Below are positions 25,233 to 33,149 of a stretch of 40,983 nt of DNA, piece after piece (the first letter of the stretch is position 1; every line of letters starts with the position of its first letter). The stretch covers positions 1 to 40,983 of the forward strand of contig CBDUBS010000008.1 in the NCBI GenBank assembly GCA_965365445.1. Direction: 5' to 3'. The stretch comes from CBDUBS01 sp965365445 (GTDB lineage: Bacteria > Bacteroidota > Rhodothermia > Rhodothermales > DASSAV01). The notes below the pieces were generated by a model. It had not been told where the DNA came from, made no database searches, and saw only the letters and a program-made list of their open reading frames with translations. Made by a program: the position numbers and the translations under genes.

Positions 25233-26069
25233 ATGATGGTTATGCTTGAAAAGCACCTGCGTCGCTTCGTCGTGGCCGGAACTTTGCTTGCCCCCGCCCT
25301 GGCCCTGACGGCCTGCGCCCCCACCGACGACGAGGCTGCCAACACGGTCGCCGAAGAGCAGTCGGCTCCGAATACCCTCACCGCTGCCGAGCAGGAAGAA
25401 GGCTGGCAGCTTCTGTTTGACGGCCGGTCCTTCGACGGTTGGAAGGGCCTGGGCCGCAACGACATCCCGCTCGATCATTGGGAAGTGGTCGATGGTACGA
25501 TCCACAAGAAAGCCAAAGCCAATGTGCCCGTCCAGGCCGATGGGCAGCCGTCGGCAGGCGGCGACCTCATGACGGCCGGTACGTACCGGGATTTTGAGTT
25601 GCTGTTCGACTGGAAGGTGGCTCCGGGCGGCAACAGCGGCATCAAGTACAACGTATCGGAGTCGCTTTCCGTCGCGAATCCGCCGGCCACCGCCGCCCTC
25701 GGCTTCGAGTACCAGGTGCTCGACGACGAAAAACACGCCGACGCCAATGCCGGCAACGGCACCAACCGTCGGGCGGCCGGGCTATACGACCTCATGGGTC
25801 CCGCCGACGACAAGCCGATCAACCCTGCCGGAGAGTGGAATCAGGGCCGGATCGTCTTTCAGGGCAACCACGGCGAGCACTGGCTGAACGGCCGTAAAGT
25901 ACTGGAATACGACCTCGACAGCCCGCAATTCGACTCGCTGTTCCAGGCCAGTAAATACAGCGGTGTGGCCGAGTTTCCCGTCAAGAAGGATGGGCACATC
26001 GTGCTTCAGGACCACAATGACGATGCCTGGTATCGGAATGTTAAGATTCGTCCCCTAACTCCCCAGTAA
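25233..26069 (+). CDS. DUF1080 lipoprotein (3-keto-disaccharide hydrolase family)
   Basis: This 278-residue lipoprotein has lipobox LALTAC at about residue 23, so it is predicted to be anchored in the envelope. A DUF1080 domain (PF06439) follows: WQLLFDGRSFDGWKGLG, HWEVVDGTIHKK, DFELLFDWKVAPGGNSGI, EYQVLDDEKHADA, AAGLYDLMGP, GEWNQGRIVFQGNHGEHWLNG and the terminal VLQDHNDDAWYRNVKIRPL. Members of the family are reported to cleave 3-keto-glycosides made by Gfo/Idh/MocA oxidases, which fits the three such genes that follow. The frame is open 64 codons upstream, but the lipoprotein signal sets the start at one of three clustered ATGs (25233, 25236, 25242). The next gene starts 68 bases later. Confidence 0.88.
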   Translation: MMVMLEKHLRRFVVAGTLLAPALALTACAPTDDEAANTVAEEQSAPNTLTAAEQEEGWQLLFDGRSFDGWKGLGRNDIPLDHWEVVDGTIHKKAKANVPVQADGQPSAGGDLMTAGTYRDFELLFDWKVAPGGNSGIKYNVSESLSVANPPATAALGFEYQVLDDEKHADANAGNGTNRRAAGLYDLMGPADDKPINPAGEWNQGRIVFQGNHGEHWLNGRKVLEYDLDSPQFDSLFQASKYSGVAEFPVKKDGHIVLQDHNDDAWYRNVKIRPLTPQ

Positions 26070-26137
26070 TGCAGAGACGGAATGCCTCCGCCGCCCGCTC
26101 GGCGGAGGCGCCGGTGCAATCCCCCGAGGTATATCCC

Positions 26138-27016
26138 ATGTCAGATCACAGCAACCGCAGGAATTTTCTCAAGGCCGCCGCCGTAGGCGCAGCCGGAATG
26201 GCCGTTGGCCGCCCACTGGCCGGTATGGCAGGCCCTGTCCGTACAAGCGCTTCCGCCGGCAAGAATACCCCTATCCGGCTCGGCGTAGCCACATACTCGC
26301 TCCGTAAGTTCGATCGCGCGCAGATGATCGATATGGTCCAGCAGCTCCGGACCCCTTACGTCTGCCTGAAATCCATGCACATGCCGTATGAGTCCACAGC
26401 GGCCGAGTTTGCGGCGGCCCGCAAGGAAATCGCTGATGCGGGGCTCATTATCGTAGGAGGCGGCAACAACACCATTACCGAAGATACCGATGAAGCCGTA
26501 CGGCCGTTCTTCGAGTATGCAAAGAACGCCGGCATGAAGCTGCTGGTAATCGCTCCTACGGCACAGACGCTCCCCCGGATAGAGAAATTCGTCAAGCAAT
26601 ACGACGTAGCCGTTGCCGTACATAACCACGGCCCGGAGGACAAACACTTCCCGGCCCCTGCCGATGCGCTCAAGATCATCAAAAACATGGATCCGCGCGT
26701 AGGGTTGTGCGTCGATGTCGGCCACACGACCCGCACCGGCGCCGACGTGGTAAAAGCCATTCGGGAAGCGGGCCCCCGGGTACTCGACGTGCACATCAAG
26801 GACCTTTCCGACCTCATGGTTAAGGAGAGCCAGGTCAATGTCGGCCGCGGCGTCATGCCGATCCCGGAAATTTTCCGGGCGCTTCAGGATATCGACTTCA
26901 AAGGCTACGTCAATCTCGAGTACGAAATCAACGGCGACGACCCCCTGCCGGGTATGATCGAGTCGTTCGCGTACATGCGCGGCGTTCTGGCGGGTATGGG
27001 CGCCGTCGTCGTCTGA
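26138..27016 (+). CDS. Tat-exported TIM-barrel sugar isomerase/epimerase-like protein
   Basis: This is a 292-residue protein of the AP-endonuclease-2/xylose-isomerase-like fold. A twin-arginine signal (SNRRNFLKAAAVGAAG) leads the mature barrel. Candidate metal ligands sit at VHNHGPEDKHFP, CVDVGHTTRTG, VLDVHIKDLSD and a C-terminal glutamate in NLEYEING, matching the D-tagatose-3-epimerase-like site. In 3-keto-glycoside operons, such proteins have been linked to isomerisation or beta-elimination steps. GAGGT lies seven bases before the ATG; an upstream in-frame start at 26069 would overlap the previous stop and precede an unconserved segment. It is encoded 39 bases before the first oxidoreductase. 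Confidence 0.87.
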   Translation: MSDHSNRRNFLKAAAVGAAGMAVGRPLAGMAGPVRTSASAGKNTPIRLGVATYSLRKFDRAQMIDMVQQLRTPYVCLKSMHMPYESTAAEFAAARKEIADAGLIIVGGGNNTITEDTDEAVRPFFEYAKNAGMKLLVIAPTAQTLPRIEKFVKQYDVAVAVHNHGPEDKHFPAPADALKIIKNMDPRVGLCVDVGHTTRTGADVVKAIREAGPRVLDVHIKDLSDLMVKESQVNVGRGVMPIPEIFRALQDIDFKGYVNLEYEINGDDPLPGMIESFAYMRGVLAGMGAVVV

Positions 27017-27055
27017 TCAGTGTATCGTTCATCAGGAAACAACAGCAGGTAATGC

Positions 27056-28375
27056 ATGGCGACACAGTCGCGCAGGAATTTCATCAAAACGGTAGCAGCC
27101 GGTGCGGGGGCTGCCATGAGCATCCCCGCATCCAGCTACGCCCGCATCATCGGGGCGAACGAACGGATCGGGGTGGGTATGCTCGGCATTGGCCGGCAAT
27201 CCCGTATGCACCTGTACAGCCTGGTTAATACCTTTCGCAGCGAGGCCGATGTAGTGGCACTCTGCGAGGTGTACCAGCGAAACATGGATGTCGCGAAGCG
27301 GCTCGCCCCCGGTGTGGATGCCGTCACCGACTTTCGCCGGGTGCTCGACCGCAAGGACGTCGATGCCGTTTTCATCGGTACGCCGGACCACTGGCACGCC
27401 GTCATGACGGCGCAGGCTTGCGAAGCGGGTAAGGATGTGTTCGTCGAGAAACCGACGTCGGTGCGCATCGCGGAAGGCCGCAAAATGGTCGAAGCAGCCC
27501 GAAAACATAACCGAATCGTGCAGGTGGGTACCATGCAGCGATCCGGCGACCATTTCCGGAAAGCCGTCGATCTCATCCGGAATGGCGGGATCGGAAAAGT
27601 ATCCTTCGTGCGGGCGTGGAATTACGGCAACGATTATCCTGAAGGGTTCGGCAACCCGCCCGATAGCGAACCCGTGCCCGGCCTCGACTGGGATATGTGG
27701 CTCGGCCCGGCTCCCAAGCGGCCGTTCAACATCAACCGCTTCGGTGTGGTGCTCGACGCCGCCGATAATTACAGCCGGTGGGCTACCTTCCGCTACTTCT
27801 GGGATTATGCGGGCGGCATGATGACCGATTGGGGCGTCCACCACCTGGACATCATCCAGTGGGCCCTCGGTTACGACTACCCGGAGACGGTTACGGCAAC
27901 GGGCGGCAAATTCCAGATACGGGATAACCGGGAAACGCCGGATACCCTCACGGTAACCTATCGCTACCCCGATGCCCTGGTAACGTACGAAAACCGGGAT
28001 CTCAACGGGCATGAACCCCACGGCCACGGATACGGCATGATGTACCACGGAACGCTGGGTTCCATGTTTCTGGACCGAAGCGGCTTCGAAATCGTACCCG
28101 AGCCGGGCAGCAGCATCAACCCGGTGAAGGTAGCCAATGCCAACGATGCCGGAGACGAGCACAAGCGGGACTTCTTCCGGGCCATGAAAGACCGTAAGGC
28201 CCCCATAGCGGACATCGAGGTGGGCCACAGGTCCTCGACGACCGCCATCCTCGGCAACGTTTCCCTGCTTACCGGCAGAACCATCCAGTGGGACGGTAAA
28301 GTGGAGCAGGTCGTCGGAGATCCGGAAGCAAACCGGTATCTACAGGTCCAGACGCGTGATGCCTGGATCATCTGA
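27056..28375 (+). CDS. Tat-exported Gfo/Idh/MocA oxidoreductase (first of three)
   Basis: This 439-residue nicotinamide-dependent oxidoreductase carries a twin-arginine signal (QSRRNFIKTVAAGAG). After it come the Rossmann segment RIGVGMLGIGRQSRMH, the sugar-binding GTPDHWHAVM, the catalytic EKPTS with Lys132, and the C-terminal GGMMTDWGVHHLDIIQWALG with the conserved Asp and His. Export through Tat implies folding with bound cofactor in the cytoplasm, as in glucose-fructose oxidoreductase. Substrate: probably the C3 hydroxyl of a glycoside (inference from the neighbouring DUF1080 gene). The leader PASSYARIIGANERIGV is almost the same as that of the third oxidoreductase, indicating recent common origin. 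GCAGGT precedes the ATG. Confidence 0.9.
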   Translation: MATQSRRNFIKTVAAGAGAAMSIPASSYARIIGANERIGVGMLGIGRQSRMHLYSLVNTFRSEADVVALCEVYQRNMDVAKRLAPGVDAVTDFRRVLDRKDVDAVFIGTPDHWHAVMTAQACEAGKDVFVEKPTSVRIAEGRKMVEAARKHNRIVQVGTMQRSGDHFRKAVDLIRNGGIGKVSFVRAWNYGNDYPEGFGNPPDSEPVPGLDWDMWLGPAPKRPFNINRFGVVLDAADNYSRWATFRYFWDYAGGMMTDWGVHHLDIIQWALGYDYPETVTATGGKFQIRDNRETPDTLTVTYRYPDALVTYENRDLNGHEPHGHGYGMMYHGTLGSMFLDRSGFEIVPEPGSSINPVKVANANDAGDEHKRDFFRAMKDRKAPIADIEVGHRSSTTAILGNVSLLTGRTIQWDGKVEQVVGDPEANRYLQVQTRDAWII

Positions 28376-28412
28376 GCCGGTAAACTCCCTGTACTTTTAT
28401 TGCAAACGAATC

Positions 28413-28416
28413 AGGA
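28413..28416 (+). promoter_or_regulatory. Ribosome-binding site that fixes a TTG start
   Basis: AGGA stands seven bases before the TTG at 28424. An earlier in-frame TTG at 28400 has no such site, and the shorter start gives a normal Tat signal beginning MKRTSRREFLR. Confidence 0.6.
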
Positions 28417-28423
28417 CAACACG

Positions 28424-29812
28424 TTGAAAAGAACTTCCCGTCGCGAATTTCTTCGCGTGGCAGCCGCCTCGACGGCTGCCGCCGGAGCAGCGCCTTATGC
28501 CTTCGCCCGTGATGTATACCCGCTCCGGAACCGACCGAATTCCCGGTTTTCCCCGAACGATACCATTCAGGTAGCCACCATCGGAATGGGAATTATGGGT
28601 TTCGGGGATACCGCCCATACCCGTAAGATCCCGGGCGTGAAGTTTGTCGCCGCCGCCGACCTGTACGATGGTCGCCTCACGCATACGAAAGAGCTGTTCG
28701 GCAACGATGTGTTCACTACACGCGACTATCGGGAAATCCTTGCCCGCGCCGATGTGGACGCCGTAATCATAGCCACCCCCGACCACTGGCACGTCCCGAT
28801 GGCCCGCGAGGCGCTCGCCGCCGGCAAAGCAGTATACCTCGAAAAACCGGCTATCCACCGGGTGCAGGAAGGGGCCGCGCTCGTGGATGCCGCCGCCGCA
28901 TCCGGTAAAGTGCTTCAGGTCGGGAGCCAGCGTGTCAGTTCCATCGTATACGACAAGGCCAGGGAACTGTACGAGTCCGGCATACTCGGTTCGCTCAACA
29001 TGATCGAGGCGAAGCTCAACCGCAACAGTGCCATGGGCGCATGGCAGTATACCATACCGCCCGACGCCTCCCCCGAAACGGTGGACTGGGACCGGTTCCT
29101 CGGGAGCGCCCCGAAACGTCCCTTCGACGCCGTACGCTTCTTCCGCTGGCGTAACTACTGGGATTACGGAACCGGCCTCGGCGGTGATCTGTTCGTGCAC
29201 CTGTTCTCCGGAATCCACCACATCCTGACCTCGCCCGGCCCGAACCGCATCATGACAACAGGCGGCCTGCGTTTCTGGAAGGACGGCCGGGATACGCCCG
29301 ACGTGATGATGGGCCTGTTCGACTATCCCGAGTCGAAAACCCATCCGGCCTTTACCCTTTCGCTTCAGGTCAACTTCGCCGATGGTTCCGGCGGCGACGA
29401 AGCCTTCCGGTTCGTCGGGGATGAGGGCGTCATGACCGTCCGCAACGACGGCCTGACCGTCGTGCGCCGCCCGCGCCAGCCCATTACCGAGAATGAAGTA
29501 CTTCGCGGCTGGAATTCCGGGCGTACGTTCTCGAATGCCATTCAGGGCCAGATCATGCGCGAGATGCGGGCGAAACCCGCTCAGGCCCCGATCCCGATAC
29601 CCTCCGATATCGAGTTCAAAGCGCCGGAGGGGTACGATGACCAGTTCGACCACTTCACCAACTTCTTCGCATCCATGCGCGAGGGCAAACCCGTCGTCGA
29701 GGATGCCGCCTTCGGCGTTCGCGCTGCGGCGCCTGCGGTACTATCCAATACTTCCTATATCGAAAAACGAATCATCAACTGGGACCCCGACGCCATGAAA
29801 ATGGCATCCTGA
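28424..29812 (+). CDS. Tat-exported Gfo/Idh/MocA oxidoreductase (second of three)
   Basis: This 462-residue protein most likely starts at TTG 28424, giving the twin-arginine signal KRTSRREFLRVAAAS. The Rossmann region is IQVATIGMGIMGFGDTAHT. TPDHWHVPMAREALAAGKAVYLEKPA holds the catalytic EKP lysine. The C-terminal active-site segment GGDLFVHLFSGIHHIL replaces the usual DxGxHxxD pattern, so catalysis may differ from the first copy. A WDRFLGSAPKRPFDAVRFFRWRNYWDYGTG segment (quoted in two parts: WDRFLGSAPKRPFD and RNYWDYGTG) marks the secreted Gfo/Idh subgroup common in Bacteroidota and Planctomycetota. It lies 48 bases after the first copy and 29 before the third. It is probably a periplasmic sugar dehydrogenase or ketoreductase of the same pathway. 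Confidence 0.88.
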   Translation: MKRTSRREFLRVAAASTAAAGAAPYAFARDVYPLRNRPNSRFSPNDTIQVATIGMGIMGFGDTAHTRKIPGVKFVAAADLYDGRLTHTKELFGNDVFTTRDYREILARADVDAVIIATPDHWHVPMAREALAAGKAVYLEKPAIHRVQEGAALVDAAAASGKVLQVGSQRVSSIVYDKARELYESGILGSLNMIEAKLNRNSAMGAWQYTIPPDASPETVDWDRFLGSAPKRPFDAVRFFRWRNYWDYGTGLGGDLFVHLFSGIHHILTSPGPNRIMTTGGLRFWKDGRDTPDVMMGLFDYPESKTHPAFTLSLQVNFADGSGGDEAFRFVGDEGVMTVRNDGLTVVRRPRQPITENEVLRGWNSGRTFSNAIQGQIMREMRAKPAQAPIPIPSDIEFKAPEGYDDQFDHFTNFFASMREGKPVVEDAAFGVRAAAPAVLSNTSYIEKRIINWDPDAMKMAS

Positions 29813-29841
29813 TTCCGAAACCATCCACCAAGAGGGTTAAC

Positions 29842-31188
29842 ATGAACGATTCAAAACAGCACTCCCGTCGCGACTTCCTCAAGAAGGTTGCCGTCGGAAC
29901 CGCCGGAGTCGGCGTGGCTATGAGCATGCCGGCCTCCAGCTATGGCCGCATCATCGGCGCAAACGACCGTGTCCGCGTGGGCGTCGTCGGGTTCTCCGAT
30001 CGCTTCCGCGGCTCGCTCTTCCCGGCCTTCATGGCTTCCGCCAAGGACCTCAATTTCGAGATGGTCGCTCTGTCGGACATCTGGAACCAGCGCCGGAACG
30101 AAGGTGTGGCCTTCCTGAAGGAGCGAGGCGGTTTCGACGCCAAACCCATGCGCAACAACGAGGAGCTGTATGAGTCCGGCCTCACCGACGCCGTCATCAT
30201 CAGCACCGCCGACTTCCAGCATGCCCAGCACGCCGTGGAAGCCGTTCGCGCCGGGCAGGACGTATACGTCGAGAAGCCGTTCGCCAACATCATGTCCGAT
30301 GCGAACCTCGCGCTGGACGTGATCGGGAAAAGCGATCGGATTTTCCAGGTGGGCACGCAGCGCCGAAGCTCGCCCAAGTACCACGCCGCCAACGACTACA
30401 TCAAATCCGGCAAGTTCGGCCCGATCGTGATGGCCGAGATGATGTGGAACGTCAACCAGCCGGGCCGCTGGCGTCGCCCCGAGCTGGTCGCCAAAATTCA
30501 GAAAAGCGACACCGATTGGGATCGGTACCTTCTGAACCGCCCGAAGGAAGCCTGGGATCCGCGTAAATACCTCGAATATCGCCTGTTCTGGCCGTATTCC
30601 TCCGGCATTCCGGACCAGTGGATGGTGCATCAGATCGACACGGTGCACTGGTTCACCGATCTGCCCTACCCGCGCAGCGTGGCAGCCAACGGCGGCATCT
30701 ACCTATGGAACGACGGCCGCCGCAACTTCGACACTATGACCGCCGTGTTCGACTACGGCCCCTTCGACGACAAATCGAAAGGGTTCCAGGTTGTCTACTC
30801 CTCCCGCATGACCAACGCGGCCGGAGACGTAAAGGAGCTGTACTACTCCAACGGTGGTATGCTCAACCTGGATACCGGGATGGTCACTCCGGAAGGCGGG
30901 CTGGCGAAGAACCACGCCGAAGCCATGGGTATGAAGGAGTACAAGCTTCCGGAAATGAAGCTCTCCACGAGCGGCCGTGTCGAGACCAGCGCCAACACCG
31001 GCGCCGACAGCGACACCACCGCCCACATGCGCAACTGGATGAACTGCGTCCAGAGCCGCAAACAGGCCAACGGCGACATCCACGCCGCGTACAACCACTC
31101 GGTCGCCCTCTGCATGACGATAGCCGCCCTGCAGACCGGCCAGCGCATCACGTTCGACAGCGCCAAAAAAGACGTCGTCGTCGGTTGA
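29842..31188 (+). CDS. Tat-exported Gfo/Idh/MocA oxidoreductase (third of three)
   Basis: This 448-residue protein has a twin-arginine signal (HSRRDFLKKVAVGTAG) and the leader PASSYGRIIGANDRVRV, nearly the same as the first copy. The Rossmann segment is VGVVGFSDRFRG. The catalytic stretch reads VYVEKPFANIMSD. The DxGxH region is altered to PDQWMVHQIDTVHWF. TADFQHAQHAVEA replaces the usual TPDHWH, so the substrate pocket differs from the other two copies. GAGGG lies six bases upstream of the ATG. It is the last gene before a hairpin that probably ends the operon. A role in oxidation or re-reduction of sugars in the periplasm is inferred. Confidence 0.88.
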   Translation: MNDSKQHSRRDFLKKVAVGTAGVGVAMSMPASSYGRIIGANDRVRVGVVGFSDRFRGSLFPAFMASAKDLNFEMVALSDIWNQRRNEGVAFLKERGGFDAKPMRNNEELYESGLTDAVIISTADFQHAQHAVEAVRAGQDVYVEKPFANIMSDANLALDVIGKSDRIFQVGTQRRSSPKYHAANDYIKSGKFGPIVMAEMMWNVNQPGRWRRPELVAKIQKSDTDWDRYLLNRPKEAWDPRKYLEYRLFWPYSSGIPDQWMVHQIDTVHWFTDLPYPRSVAANGGIYLWNDGRRNFDTMTAVFDYGPFDDKSKGFQVVYSSRMTNAAGDVKELYYSNGGMLNLDTGMVTPEGGLAKNHAEAMGMKEYKLPEMKLSTSGRVETSANTGADSDTTAHMRNWMNCVQSRKQANGDIHAAYNHSVALCMTIAALQTGQRITFDSAKKDVVVG

Positions 31189-31203
31189 TGCACGAAAGCT
31201 CAC

Positions 31204-31233
31204 GAGCCGGCCGCACCCGATTGCGGCCGGCTC
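31204..31233 (+). terminator. Hairpin after the Gfo/Idh operon
   Basis: GAGCCGGCCGCA (31204-31215) and TGCGGCCGGCTC (31222-31233) form a perfect 12-pair stem with a six-base loop, 16 bases after the stop. No T-run follows, so it may terminate partly or act as an mRNA-stabilising end while allowing read-through into the DUF6807 gene. Confidence 0.65.
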
Positions 31234-31300
31234 GAACGGCTTACTCATCCCTCCACGCGGGTTGCGGTGTCTCCGCAATCCACCATCCCCTTTGATCGCT

Positions 31301-32416
31301 ATGCGCTGCATTGCCTGTCGGCAACGTTTCGTTATTCCGTTCGCTATGGCTGCTCTGCTGGCTGCGGGCCTCACGGCCTGCGAAGCCGGCGACTCGGCCA
31401 CCGGAACCCCGGAGTCCGAAGACTCGCTCGCCGTCTCCTTCGTGAACCACGAGGATGCCGGCCGGGTTGACGTGCTCGTAGGCGGTAAACCGTTTACCTC
31501 GTACATCTACACGGACACAATTTCCGTACTCAAGAAGCCCGTTCTCTGGCCGCTCTATACGGCGTCCGGCAAAGCCGTAACCAGAGGCTACCCGCTGAAC
31601 CCCCGCCCGGGTGAACGTACCGACCATCCTCACCACATCGGCCTATGGTTCAACTACGGCGATATCAACGGGCTGGACTACTGGAACAACTCCGACGCCA
31701 TTCCTGCGGATCGCGCCGCCAGGATGGGCACGATTGCGCACGAATCGGTGAAATCCATGGAGGGCGGCTCGGGCCGCGGCGTCCTCGAAGTAACGGAAAA
31801 CTGGGTAACTCCCGACGGCAAGACGCTTCTGAAGGAAGATACCCGCTTCGTGTTTGCCGCCGAGCCCGATGTGCGCATCATAGATCGGCATACCACGCTA
31901 ACCGCCCAGGCGGAACGTGTAGACATGAAGGACAATAAAGAAGGCGTACTCGGCCTGCGCCTTACGCGCGCCCTGGAGCATCCTTCGAAGGATTCGGTGG
32001 AGGTGTATACCGACGCGAGCGGCCTTGCCACAACGGTTAAGGCCGGCGGAAACGAGGGCGTTACGGGACGCTACATCAGCAGCGAAGGCTTCGAGGGAGA
32101 CGACGTATGGGGCACCCGGGGCAAGTGGGTGATGCTGAACGGCGTCCTCGACGGCGACTCGGTAACCGTGGCGATCCTCGACCACCCCCGGAATGTAGGC
32201 TTTCCTACTTACTGGCACGCCCGCGGCTACGGCCTCTTTGCGGCGAATCCGCTCGGTCAGGCGGCGCTCTCGGGCGACAAGGAAACCTTGAATTACGCCC
32301 TCGATCCGGGCCAGTCTACCACGTTCCATCACCGCATCCTCATTTTCTCGGGTAAACAGCCGACACGGGAAGAGATGGCGGCTCGTTACGATCGGTGGGC
32401 GTCGGAACCTTCCTGA
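31301..32416 (+). CDS. DUF6807 (PmoA-family) lipoprotein
   Basis: This 371-residue lipoprotein has lipobox GLTAC at about residue 27. The rest matches the DUF6807 family, often named PmoA-like in annotation although no methane oxidation is implied: KPFTSYIYTDTISVLKKPVLWPL, here up to the WPLY strand, then GERTDHPHHIGLWFNYGDING, with conserved DHPHHxGLW, and RDTRFVF-like and GLRLTRALE beta segments. A FPTYWHARGYGLFAANPLG loop near the C-terminus is also typical. The DHPHH histidines suggest a metal or sugar site. These proteins commonly occur beside secreted Gfo/Idh enzymes, and a carbohydrate role is inferred. The start at 31301 puts the lipoprotein signal first; no clear Shine-Dalgarno is seen. 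Confidence 0.82.
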   Translation: MRCIACRQRFVIPFAMAALLAAGLTACEAGDSATGTPESEDSLAVSFVNHEDAGRVDVLVGGKPFTSYIYTDTISVLKKPVLWPLYTASGKAVTRGYPLNPRPGERTDHPHHIGLWFNYGDINGLDYWNNSDAIPADRAARMGTIAHESVKSMEGGSGRGVLEVTENWVTPDGKTLLKEDTRFVFAAEPDVRIIDRHTTLTAQAERVDMKDNKEGVLGLRLTRALEHPSKDSVEVYTDASGLATTVKAGGNEGVTGRYISSEGFEGDDVWGTRGKWVMLNGVLDGDSVTVAILDHPRNVGFPTYWHARGYGLFAANPLGQAALSGDKETLNYALDPGQSTTFHHRILIFSGKQPTREEMAARYDRWASEPS

Positions 32417-32441
32417 CGCTTCATAACGTACATACATCGAG

Positions 32442-32486
32442 GTGCGTGAGGGTCGTTTCGCGATCTCCTCACGCACTTCTTTTTTT
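32442..32486 (+). terminator. Strong intrinsic terminator after the DUF6807 gene
   Basis: GTGCGTGAGG (32442-32451) and CCTCACGCAC (32467-32476) form a perfect ten-pair stem around a 15-base loop. The T-rich tail TTCTTTTTTT (32477-32486) follows. It ends the sugar cluster transcript clearly before the thioredoxin-fold gene. Confidence 0.93.
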
Positions 32487-32549
32487 GCCTTATGCCTCCG
32501 GAGGGTGTCAGGGTCGGCGTCGGGCTCAATTTATCTGTAAGGCCGTTTC

Positions 32550-33032
32550 ATGCTGAAGAAATCGTTGCTTCTCCCTGCCGTAGTTGCTCTGCTGGCCCTG
32601 ACGTGGGCCGCGTGCGATACGGTTGATGAACCCGAACCCTTCGAGTTCAAACTCCAGGACTTGAACGGAACCACGTTCGAGCTTGCCGAAAAAACAGGAA
32701 ATGTGGTAATCGTCAACTTCTTTCAGACGACCTGCGACGTGTGCGAAGCCCACGTGGATACACTGAAGGCAATCTACGAAACGTACGAGGGAGACGATCT
32801 GATCATCGTCGGCGTATCGATGGAGAGCCGGGAAACGTTGCAGGCGTTCAAGACGGAACACGAAATTCCGTATCCCATCCTGCTCGATCCGTCGGGCGAC
32901 GTAACGAGATACTACGGCGTCCAGTACATCCCGACCAACATCTTCTACAACAAGGCCGGGGTGGCGATAGGGTATTCCGGCCCGATAACGCAGGATCAGT
33001 TTGCCGAAGTGCTGGACGATCTGTTGCAGTGA
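32550..33032 (+). CDS. Thioredoxin-fold (TlpA/AhpC-TSA-like) lipoprotein
   Basis: This 160-residue envelope protein is predicted. A signal peptide ends at LTWAAC (Cys22); Trp at -3 of the lipobox is unusual. The thioredoxin fold covers about residues 31-160, with active-site CDVC (Cys62, Cys65) in NFFQTTCDVCEAH and a cis-proline region YIPTNIFYN. It resembles TlpA/ResA thiol-disulfide oxidoreductases used in cytochrome c maturation or reduction of envelope disulfides. The CxxC dipeptide DV is not the common PP or EP of TlpA proteins. AAGG is nine bases before the ATG. It starts after the strong terminator, and the GWxTD gene begins 117 bases later. Confidence 0.85.
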   Translation: MLKKSLLLPAVVALLALTWAACDTVDEPEPFEFKLQDLNGTTFELAEKTGNVVIVNFFQTTCDVCEAHVDTLKAIYETYEGDDLIIVGVSMESRETLQAFKTEHEIPYPILLDPSGDVTRYYGVQYIPTNIFYNKAGVAIGYSGPITQDQFAEVLDDLLQ

Positions 33033-33149
33033 CCGTACCGTTCGCAACCGCCGCGAAGAGGGCCGCGCATCGTGCTATCTTTCTTCAGGCCATACGTAGC
33101 AAGCGGATTGGGCCCTTCCGGTGAACCAACGGATGGAAAAAACCATGGA

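Noticed and set aside
27032..29653. Two minus-strand open frames of about 400 codons (27032-28228 and 28397-29653) opposite the Gfo/Idh genes
   Set aside because: Both are shadows in the frame antisense to genuine oxidoreductases; the similar length reflects the similar genes beneath them.
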